DNA of 64,000 nt from Bactericera cockerelli (Eukaryota; Arthropoda; Insecta; Hemiptera; Triozidae), in NCBI GenBank assembly GCA_024516035.1, contig CM044967.1:10295990-10359989 (forward strand), read 5' to 3'. The notes beneath the pieces are model-generated. The model had not been told where the DNA came from, made no database searches, and was given only the letters and a program-made list of their open reading frames with translations. Shown one piece after another: positions 20,101-32,100 of this stretch (the first letter of the stretch is position 1; each line of letters begins with the position of its first letter). A program made the position numbers and the translations under genes.

Positions 20101-23100
20101 GTGATGATTTTCATTGTGTACAAGCTAGGAGACTTCAGAAAATCCTCTCTTATTCTTTTGTGTCTGGGGGTACTGCAGTTCCGCAGTTCCTTAACACCGT
20201 CCAGCCCTGATGAACTGAACACTAAGAGATAGTGCTCGAGCTATAGTGCTCTGTGATTGGTTGAAAACTCCGACTTGAGGGCGAGTCAGGCTTAGATTAA
20301 CTTTAATCCTGTCTCATAATGTGGCCCTAAATGTTGTTGTTATTGTAGCCAGCTCGGCTACAGTTGGAGGAGTGATGGTCTTGATCCATATTTGTTTAAA
20401 AGTTGGCTCGTTCTGAAGCACATATTTCTATGTGCTCTCAATTATCTTGAGAACTATGGCTTTTTCTTTAGAAGCCATTAAACTCTTGGAAAACTGCAAG
20501 CCAGAATGGCTTTGTTAAGGTTGGCTAATCTGTTCTCTGTTTATAGTTCTCTAGCGAGATAAGCTACATTAAATTGCAATTAATTGCTACAGTGAAGGAA
20601 TGTATTAATTAATAGTGCTAGCAGTAATTGTGATTACCACAAATATGATAACTTTTTCGTCGCAGTAGTGGTCAAGGCATAGCGTATTGAAGTTACTTGG
20701 AGTTACTGCTAGAATAATGGGACTCATTAGTCCTAATCGAGCTGTATAAAAAAAGCGATATTATTATAATAATGAGATTTTATTGGTATTGACTGTCCTG
20801 GTAGCTCAGTGGTCGAGGCGTCAGTCTGGTAATCGCAATAGGAGATATAAGACGCCAAAGATTAGAATTTAGAGGAAAGAAAGAAAAAAAGATCCACTTC
20901 TCAAGATTATTCTGTCCAGAGAGGACAAAGACCATCTACGCGGATTCTCTGTGAAGAAAATTTTCCATGTGTTGATAAATACTAATTAGCTAGTTTCCTA
21001 GTGTGGACTGTGGAGTCTCTTAATTGCATGGGAATTTAGAAGTGACTCTTGACTATGAACTGGTTGGAAACTCGATAAGTCACTGTTTAGTTTCCTTTTC
21101 AAAAGCTTGGTATGAAGACGACCTTGTAAGTTATGTTGATTTTGTAGGTATAAAGTAATAAGTATGTACTTGTATTTTTACTTTTTTTTGGTATTATTCC
21201 ACAAAGAATACGGGTCCTAAAAAATGGCTATCGATCGAACTACCGGGGTCGGTAAAAAATGCGAAGAGGTTGTTCTTTGGTTTACTGCTGGAATAATGAG
21301 ACTTAATAGTCCTAATCGGACAGTATAAATAAGGCAATCTTATTATTTTATTTTTATCGGCCATAGAAGCTTGATTGATTAGGCGGCGGACTTGTAGCCT
21401 GGAGGTTGGTGGTTCGAGTGCTAAATGTTTACCGAGGGTTCGGTAAACATTTACCAGTGTGAGATTATGACATCTGCACGAAATTGATTAACACAAATAT
21501 GATACTTGTGACATCACGAAAGTAATTATAACACAAATGTGATAACTTAAAGAAATATATGTGATAACATAAGAAATGCAGGTATAGGTAAATATAACAA
21601 GCACCACAGATGAGCATCTCGTCCGGTTCATCGAGAATCACAGAGAGTAGTCAGTTCTTGTGAAACAAGACGAGGATTTTCCTCTCTCGAATATTTGAAA
21701 TAGTGACCGGTGACATAACAAGACTAGAATAGAAAACAAATTTCCATTCCGCTCGAAAATAACATAAATGACACGAAGCTAATAAAACAGTAAAACACCT
21801 CCAACAAATGCTCTTCTCAAATGTACTTATAAGCAAGGTAAATAGTGTAAATACAGACACGATACTACGGGGTGGTGCGTAGCCAAACGCATGAGGTTCT
21901 TATACTTGTCTAATAAGTACCTATATTTTGAATTGGGAAGAAAGAGGATTTACACTATTACAAAAACAAAAGAAAATTATACCCTATTACCAAAACAAAG
22001 TGTAATATGAAAAGAAAAAAATAATAAGAGACACATATTTCAAAATGAAGTCTGTTCATTATTTCTTTATTATTAGCTATCTACACAAAGTTCATTATTA
22101 GCTATCTACACACATAGACTTTTGAAGGTAACAAGGAAACATGCAAACCATGTTTCCCATCATTTAAAATTTGATGTTAGTTTTCTACGATTCCAATTTA
22201 AATATCATTAATATTAAATTACCCCATCTATTATTAGTATTATTGAATTATCTATGCCTTGTCATCCTAGTCTTTGTTTTGAGACCCCACTAACAACAAC
22301 TCCTTTATTTATAATTATTTACCTATATATGACTCATACGTTTTCCACGCACCATCCTGTATTCTGGTAGGTCTGTATTTTTGATCGGAAAACAGAAAAA
22401 CATCACAAATGGCGCAGGAAGATAAAAGAGCCTGGGTGGATTAAGGACGGGAAGCTAAAGCCTCAAAACAAATACGGACTTTACACCAGATAAAATAGGT
22501 TTCTCTTGTTTTTCCTTTTTGAGAAAAGTGCACAAACATCACCTCTAAATGATGTGTTTCAAGCTTTTAACCAACATTTATTCGTTGGAAAAAGATATTC
22601 AGAAATAGAATATTTTCAGGGTATTAGCAACAGTAGCTACCGAACTGTCGACCTAACGTGTTGTAAAGACTTGACCCTTGACCACTAAGGCTGGGATTAA
22701 TAAAAGTTTTCAGAAATTTTGAAGAGGTTGTTGCTTAACCACAAAGAATTTAAACTTTAACTTAGTTTCTATGTTTTCAGTTAGGTAGTACTCATGAGAC
22801 CCTTGTTCACAACAGTTTTAAGTATTAACAGCAACAAATTGGGACCCTGTTGACAAGAGGTTTGCACTTCAAAGTGAACTTTTAGTTAACCATTCGATAG
22901 GCTAGGATATCTTCAATTAATAGGTTTCTTTCTATATTCTTTTTATGTACAATTTATACGAACATTAATTATGCTCTTTGCAAAGATTCCACCCTTCTCA
23001 TTATAATGAGTCTTCTTGGAGGTTTTTGTAAAGTTTGATTTCACAATAGCTTCAATGAGCATACGACATAGTTAAATTATTTGTCATTAGTAGAATTGAG

Positions 23101-26100
23101 TAATGGGAAAAGTTTTAGTAGCGTAACCCAGTAGATAGAGCTTCACAAAGGGTTGAAAATTGTTCACATTGTGTTTTCCTCGTTTTCATGGTATTTGTGT
23201 CGCTGTTAAGTTTACTGTGTGTAGTATCTACCTATATACCTACCCAACCTAACCTATGCATATCTGCCAAAAATGTCTCTTAAGTTCAAAACAAAACCAT
23301 GTTCTTGAACAAAAATATAGGACGTAACGTAACCCTGGAATAGAAATGACTCGGAATGAGATTCTGAGAGACAGCCAAATCCTCTTTTCAAAATTGTCAT
23401 ATCTAAAACACCTCTTGGTTAATTTTTCGTAAAAGTTTATGAAGGATGTAGGTAAACAGTTAAGCCATTCACTTGTTATATCTTCTCAATAGGCAGAGTA
23501 AAATTGAAAATCTATAAACATATTGGAAAGAGAACATGTAAACATTATACACAGAAAAGTGTCGACATTTTATATACCTAGGTTTTAAAAAGACACGGTA
23601 AAATGTAGTAGCTATTACATATACCTACTTTATCTAGCTACATAAATACTTAGTCTAAACGTTGCTTAACCCACTTCTCTCATACTGGATAATAATATTT
23701 TAGCGTACACGAGATAGAAAATAAATTTACCATTTTTTCCTATATCAGAAAAGGTTAATTAATGCCAAATTGCCGTAAATTGTAAAAAAAATAAAACTCG
23801 CTTACATCATAATAAAATCATCCCTCTTTACCATCCCTGATGTGAAATCTTACGAATAAAAAGTTGCCTCACTTCCTAAATAATATCTACCAAATTCAAA
23901 GTTTCCACCACCTGAGGAAATATTTTATAAAGTCGAACAATCCGTCAGTGAATAAGTGAGAAAAGTAAAATATCGACTTCTCTCGTGCAGTATTTTTTTT
24001 TCCCTAGAAGGGTTGCAAGTGAAGTTTTCAAACTTAGTTTGGGAAGAAGTCCCAAATCTTTATGTGAAATTTCATGGAAAATCAAGAAGAAATATGGACG
24101 TATAAAATATGGATTTATTCAATATTAGGAGTGTCACACATAGCGGTGCTAAAAATGAGCACTTTTGTTTCTTTATAAGACTCATTTAAAAAAGAAAGAA
24201 ATTCTAAATGAGAATTCCAGTCTGTGGACGATTCACATTTAAAAAAGAAATGTATAGTACTATAGTGTATATTACTTCCGAGAAATTTCTAATATTAGAA
24301 ATCAGAAGTATTGTGTTTTTTTGTTTGTTTGTTTGCAAAAGATGAGTGTTTCACAGCCTTTTTATTTCGTAGTTATGAAACATGAGCTACTGTAGACGCT
24401 TGTGGTATGTGTTGCAGCCTACCCATCCTGTGGTATGCCTCCCCTCTGATGGGCGAGAAGTGATCAAGTGACACAACCCGTTTTAGATGCTGGGTCAACA
24501 TGAGTGCACCGGAAGGAATCCCTTACAAACAACTGTAACCAAATTTTGAATACAATTTTTTTGTCGGCCCGGGGTTTCGAACCCGGGACCTTTCGCATGG
24601 CAAGCGAGTGCTTAACCACTGAGCTATTCGTGCGCTCTTTATTAATTTATATCAAGGTATTATAGCCAACATAGTTACCTACTTATAATTAGTAAGTATA
24701 ATTTGAAAAAGTCAGTATTAAATTTCAAAGAGACTATGAAACCTTCATTCAATATCTTTATTAGATTTTAATTACGAGATCTCAAAAAAAAAAAAAAAAA
24801 AAAAACGAAAAATCAAATGTTACGCATTTCATAGATTTCGGACAATACTGGTAAGAATTTCTAGTGGGTATAACTTTTCTGCTTAAGGCCCTGAAATTTG
24901 CAGACAATGGAGTCTTGTTTTAAAATGTTCCTAAAAGTTTCATTATTTTATCCTTGTTGCTTTAATACTCGTAAATAATGTCTTGCAAGACTAAAAGTAT
25001 CCCCACAAAAATGTTTTCTTTTTTATAATACATAACAAAAGTTATTAAGAAATATAAAATAAGTTATTAGGTTTTCTAGACACAAAAAAGCCCACTGCTG
25101 TGGTCTTTTTCTTTTAATTGCAATGCACCAAAGATATATCTTCATGAAACTTTCAGAATAAATTCAAAATACTGTATCTTTTCTGTACTCGTAATTTTCA
25201 TACTGTCTCATTATACAAGAAAGTTACTTAAGAAATTAACTGTCTGATCTCTTCCATGATATTTCCTTTCGCAAACTTAGAGAAGAGCCTTTCTAACAAC
25301 ATTTTCAAAAGACCTTTAAAAGATTTTTTTTAAGAATGTAAAGAATGATTTTTTTGTTTAAAAAAAGTTGAATTTTTTACCGCTTACTGCTGGAATAATA
25401 GGACTTCAATAGTTCTAATCGGGCACAGTAAATAAGGCGATATTATTATTTATTTACTTCAGCATAAAAATATGTTTTTTTTGGGGGGGGGGGGGGTCGC
25501 ACCATAATGCTTATATACTTAGGCCCCAGGCAGACACAAAGGTGCTCATAATGCTTATATACTTAGACCCCAGGCAGACACAAAGATGCTCATAATGCTT
25601 ATATACTTAGACCCTAGGCAGACACAAAGGTGCTCATAATGCTTATATACTTAGGCCCCAGGCAGACACAAAGGTGCTCAAAGACAATGGTGCTGTCTGC
25701 TGTGTCGGATGTGTAAGTTGAGATAAACACCAACGCAGACGGAAAAGCCCCTAACACCCCCAGCCCATCCAACCCTGCCTCGACACTCTCACCTACTTCA
25801 ATTGTTTGACTTTTAATGGATGGTTCCCTTGAGTATTTACCTAAAGTGTCAAGGTAAGTTTGAGTTTCAATTCTTCGTGATGGTCACAGCATGGCGCTAA
25901 TTTTTATTGCTATCTAATATTCTGGGGGCCCTTCCTTGTCAATTATTAGACTCCTCGTGAAGACAGTGGTAGAAATGCTGAGTCATTCCTCTACTGTCTG
26001 GCTACCATCGTTCACGATGACGCCACCCTATGATGATGATGATCTAATATTAAAGAGCTTTTTTCGTTTTTTATCAACACCTAGATCAATTGGTCACTAT

Positions 26101-29100
26101 AGGTTTTATTAATTTATTTACACTTTGTTTTTTTTTTCTGCAAAACAATCAACAATAAACTAATTAATAAACATAAAAAACTTGATAATATGTATAAAAA
26201 ATATAGAACATTATTAATTTTTATTTACAATTGTTTTGTAATCCGGGTTTTAGAGGCTTGCTTAAGATACTTAGGTGTCATTAAGGCATTAAGAAACCCA
26301 GCCGGGCATGTCAAATCCCAGCACAGATTATTTTGACGGGCCATACTTTGTCAAAGTTTGCCGGGCATAGCCGCAACTCAGATTATAATCAGATAGTGAT
26401 ACTCTTTTGATTTTGATAAAATAAATCCATGATACAAATGATGCAAACTAAGATTATTATTATTATTCCTATGGGCAGTGCAGATGATTGTTGTGATAAT
26501 TCCGTGTCGTTGGTTGCACCACCCCGTATGATGTCGTTTGTATTTCCGTAACGTTCCATTGGTTAAACGGTAAAAGTTTTTTCATCCTGAGGAATATAAA
26601 ATGCATCCTCCGAGCTTCCCCTGACTACTGTGGCTTTCTGTGCAAATAGACACTTAGCTGTGTCTTCTCCGGAGAATAGACAGCTGCACCTTATATGAAG
26701 GCTCAACTTATACACGGTGACCCAACAAACATTCCATTTATAGGGTGGAATAAGTTTTTTCCTTTTTTTTTCTATTCACGAATCTTGTGAATATAATATT
26801 TTTATTATTAGATAGTAGCAAAAAAAAAATATTAAAAATCTGTAGAGTAAAAAACTTCGATATCAGATTTTGTGACTTTGTACAGAATAATAACATCTAG
26901 CAACTGATCCTCTCAACGTTTTGGACACACATCTAATTTTCTTTTTATACCTAGGTATAATAATTTTCTTAAACATGAAGCTGATGGATTTTGTAGGTAT
27001 AGGTACCTACAGCATTCACCTCCTGGATGCCAATTTTGGTCGATGAACGAAAAATCACTCTCTAAAAGGCGACATCTAAGCGCTACATTAGAAATCCTCA
27101 TTTTTTTTCGCAGCCATGAAACAGGAGCTACTGTAGACGCTTGTGGTCTGTGTTGTAGCCTGCCCATCCCATAGTATGCCTCCCCTCTGATGGGCGAGAA
27201 GTGACACAATACTTCCCATTTAGGTGCTGGGTCAACACGTCTCTGTTTCAGTAGAAAGAGTGAACCAGCATAGTCGACGTGCCTACTACCTAATCGTTGA
27301 GTTGAGTTGAGGTTATCGTTTGCTAAAGTAGTCACTCTGGCAGAGCGAGTTAGCGCGCTAGGCATTGCACACATGGTGACCTGGGTTCGATTCCCAGCGG
27401 GGGAGGATTTTTTCTGCTCTGTACTTGGATGTTCGGGGTCCACTCATACCTCGTGAGGAAAAATGAGTAGCTGCTTTAATGTGAAGCAGCGACCAGTGGC
27501 AGAATCTTAGGCAAAAAAATAATACAAAATAATGTAAACTATAGTGGTAAAGTCCTAATATTCTGCGCTACCCACTAAAAGTGTGACATTTTTTTTTTTT
27601 TTAATCGTTTGCTAAATTTATAATTAATTTCATCCAAACAAAATGTCTGAATTTTCAACATACAAATTCTTGTAATACTGTCGAACCTGGTTATAAGAGA
27701 CCTCAAAAGACCTAGAAATTGTTTTCTTCTGAGGTTTCTCTTATATCCAGGTTCGGAAATATCACCAATTTTCTGGATTTTTTTAATTTTTTAAATCAAA
27801 TTTCAAGTTCTTATTAGAACACCCCGTATTATACCTACAGAATGGCCTGGCTTATTTCCCGAGGAAATTGCAACGTCAGATTATATATGCAGACAAGAAA
27901 AAAATGTTTCAGTACGAGTAGAACAAATGCTACAATACAGTGTAGGAATTACGTAGGTTAGGTAATATTGTGTTTGATGCTTCGGTAAGATTGCATGGCA
28001 CCATGGTTTGTTTCGCCTTCCTTCTTTCCCTCTCTCTATCTCTTCTCTGGATTTACTTTATAGACTTTTGGGTCATAAATTGACAGAGCGCTTTTTAGGA
28101 AATTACCATCTGGAGACAGCTGGGTATCTAATGTTTTAAATCTAGCATACAAACCTCTTTTTTACTTGCAAAAGAACTGGGTAATTTCTGAACGTTTCGA
28201 GTTGTTGGTTATCGTTTATGGTTAATGTTAAAAACCGAGTTTCCTGTTCGTAGGGATGACTAAAAACATGCACTTTGTAGAACTTATTATTTTTACTTTT
28301 ACACGAAATACCTGGGTACTGCACTATAGGTATTAAATTTACGAATAGTGTGAAATTTAGACAGTAAGTAGTTCAGTACATAATAATTAGATGTCATCTT
28401 CCTTAGTTTTGGGTGGTATATTTAAACTGGACTTTTGTGATTGTGTTTGTGGGGCTATTCAATGATCATCTTCTTTCATGCCCAAATATAACAGAAATCT
28501 GTTCTATAGAAGACTAGCGGGCTGTCGCCCGCTTTGCGGGCCGAGGCATGGCCGTGAAAGCAAAAAGTCCTTTTTCGCCAATGGCAGGTGTTGTAGTGCA
28601 CATCTAGACTATAAGACAAAGCTACCTACCAAATTTCAGCTTCCTAGGACTTACCAGTTCGGAGCAACAGTGATGATAAGTCAGTCAGTCAGTCAGTGAC
28701 TTTGACATTTTTATATTAAGATATCGAATCAGCTAACGACAAAGCAAAATACTGGACAAAGCAAAATGTGGCAAAATACTGGATGAGCAAAGTCTGAATA
28801 AACTGATGAACAATTTGGTGATCCGGACGCGGAAACTAAGTAAGTACTGGACTTTTATAGGTACCTACAAATATGTAGATATCAAAATTTGCTATTGGCT
28901 ATAATTTTTATAATTAATAAGTGTCATTCAGCAAAATACAGTATTGAGAAAAGGAATGTTATGGATGTCATAGAAAGCACTAATATCAGACATAGAACTA
29001 GGTCGTGGGCGGATCATGTAGCCAGGAGCAATGATACGAGTATAAATAGGTGGACAAAGCGTAGGAACAGTATCCAAAGGGATGAAATCCGTTGTGTTGT

Positions 29101-32100
29101 TTGATGATTGTTTTGCTTTTTTTTCTGTAAATAAATAAAGAGTAACTGATTGAAACAAATGAAAAAAGGCAAGACATGGGCATGCATCAACAAGGAGATG
29201 GGAAAACTCAATACTGAGAGTAGCTGGGAAAACAAGGCTGAGAAGCACAGGCCTTTGTATGATTTACAAAACTGGAGAAACGGCAATGTGTGGGTAGGTA
29301 CTGTAGGCATGTATTTTTTTTCAATACCTAGTAATATTAATAATAAAAAAAAAAAAACAAACAAAATAGTTCAAATTTTCGACGAAAAAATACGAAAGTA
29401 TCTCTATATATAAAACAGAAAAAAGGACTACCTACCTACCTACCTACCTACCTACCTACCTACCTATGTTTGTTTGTCCGGAGTTGTTTAGCCAAAACGG
29501 TAAGAGCTAGCGAAAAATGTCTCAGAATTGACCCCCCCAAAACCGTTATCGCTTTGTCCAGAAAAATTATAAAAAGTTCAAAAAGACATTGCTGTCCAGC
29601 AGTACGGCCATGCCTTAGTAAATTTGAAATTTAGTCCCGTTGCAAAGCACGGGCAAACGGCTAGTTTTCTATAAAGACCAATATGCTTAAAAGAAAACCA
29701 TAGATCCATGAAGTTATCTAGGTTAAACAGGAATCAAACACCTCGGCCGAGGTGTGAAGAACGCCTATACAAAGAAAGAGACCGCCCGGCATAACTAATA
29801 ACAATTGAACCTATACTAGCAATCTCCGTAGCTGTAGGTCGTTTTAGGGAATATATAAGTTCGGGTTTCAGAATTATGACGTCAATATGGCCTGCCATTA
29901 TATTATCATATTTGTGTTAATCAGTTATCACTTGATGTCGGAATTTTAGTCAAACTCATACTGCTAAATGTTAACAAAACTAGTCCGCCGTTTTATCAAT
30001 CAAGCTACCTACTGTCGTCGGTCAAATGTCCATTAGTGGTCGAAAAGACTACCAATCACTTTTGTTATATCACAACTACTCAAACTAGCTTTACTAAATC
30101 TACGCTGAAACCTGGACTTGAACCATCGACCTTCAGGTTACAAGTCCGCCTCTTTATCGATCGAGCTACTGAGGTCGGCTAGTTATGTACCTACTTATAT
30201 TATTCAATTGTGCGTTAGCCATGGGTGCATTGGACATTCTCCTTTCACATGCACCCTCTCACTTGCAAATTGCATCAAATAATGACAAAAAATTGCATGT
30301 TTAGAAATGGACCTGAAAAATCAATATTTTTTTTTAAATAGCTCAACTTACTTGCAGAGCAATGTTCCGTCCCGCAGTATTTCGTAGAAGTTGTCCATGT
30401 TTCCGCTGACATCAATATTCTCTCCAGTTATCTCTCTGATCCACTCCAGACACTCTTGGGCCAGCTCCTCGCTGTATTTACTGTTGATCTGGAAACAGGA
30501 AGCGTTCAACAGAAATTAGTCAGCGTTGCCGAGTGATTAGCCACGACACTACGGGGTTCCATGGTGCAATGAAAGTGTAGCGCTAGGGTGTAATACAAAA
30601 GAAAGGGATAGCTAGTGTTTGAACCACTGGGAACCACTTGACTAAATTAATAATAAAGGACACTAACAATAGACACTTATTTATACTGAGTAGTCAGCGT
30701 TGCCGAGTGAGTTAGCGCGCTAGGCATTGCACGCGTGGTGACCTGGGTTCGATCCCCAGCGGGGCAGGAATTTTTCTCCTCTGTACTTGGACGTTCGGGG
30801 TCCACTCATAGCTCGTGAGGAAAAATGAGTGGTTACTTGTATGAGTAACGACCATTGGCAGCTTTACCAGAGTAAGAAGAAATGAAAAAAAAGAAGAAAA
30901 AAAAGAAGAAAAAAAAGAAGAAATTAATGTAATAGAATTCGAAAAGTGAGGGAGGCTCTTAGTAATGCTGCGCTACCCACAAAAATTGTGAATTCCAGTT
31001 TCGCCACTGATTACTTTTCACATTCGAACATGCAGCACCTCATTTATCCTCACGAGGTAGGTACTAGTGGACCCTGTCTGCCTTGTCACATCCGATATAC
31101 AGGGCCAAATAAATCAAACCCTCAGGGATTCGAACTTAACTCACCTGCTTGCAAGCCGAGTAGCTCTATACAATCAGTCGCAGTGGTGACTAGTTCAATA
31201 GAACTACTAATCAATACTTTGCTTTTAATTACTTAAACTAGTAAGAATATACATTAACCCTCCCGTTCTATTATGTGGTTATACCTTGTCGGTTTCTTAT
31301 CGGCTTTACTTCCAGAACAATGAATTGCTGTATATACAGTTATTGCTGTATATACTAGAATAGTTAACTAAGTGAACATGTACTTAATGAAACTGTAACC
31401 TTATTTTTTTTTTTACACTTTATTAGGTAATAGGACATATACAATACAAATAATTACAAATGAAAATACAATAGGTATACAATATAACAGAAGAAAAAAA
31501 AAAAAAATAATAATAAATATACACATAATATATGTCCTAACTAAAGGGCGGGGTTATTGCCTTAAGCAATCTCTTCCACCAACCTTGTACATATTTAGAA
31601 ACTGGCGTCTTAATGGTATTCGTCCAATCGAGCTTTTGGTGTAAAAGCATACTCAGAGCACAAAGTTTATAATTTGCACTTTTTCCAAGTGTTGCCAGTG
31701 CCAGGCGAATCTGAAAGCACCTGTAAGTTTGTACATATAATGGGAAGAATAGAATAGAAAGCCAGGCAGGTGTTGTGTTTTTTTTTATTCGAGGGGGAGA
31801 AATTGCTTACCGGGGTCGGGCCCCGTTGGGAACCGGGATAATGGTATTGGTTGCCCCCCTTTTTTTTACATCCTTTTTTTAATTTTTTTACTTCCGAGAA
31901 ATTTCTAATATTAGAAATCGGAAGTATTGTGTTCGTTTTTGTAAAAAAAAAATATTTTTTTGCTCCGATTTCAATTTTTTTCATATTTCTGGACGTTTCA
32001 TAACCTCCTGAGCAAATTTGGTTTTGTGTCCGTCTGTCGGTCTGTCTGTCGGTCTGTTAAAACGATTCCTTGTAACGCGCAAATCTCGGAAACTACTCGA

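Noticed and set aside
22404..22495. A short coding-like stretch rich in Lys and Trp ending at a stop
   Set aside because: Perhaps a retrotransposon remnant, but too short and without a recognisable motif to call.
24565..24637. Possible tRNA-Gly gene
   Set aside because: The acceptor ends do not pair and the sequence is the head of SINE B, present in other copies with the same body.
25503..25679. Array of regularly spaced repeats as a CRISPR
   Set aside because: The 44-bp units are directly adjacent without unique spacers, in a eukaryotic intron; it is a minisatellite.
26913..27443. A 176-codon frame on the minus strand
   Set aside because: It runs across SINE B and SINE C sequence; similar peptides appear wherever these SINEs occur, so it is a repeat shadow.
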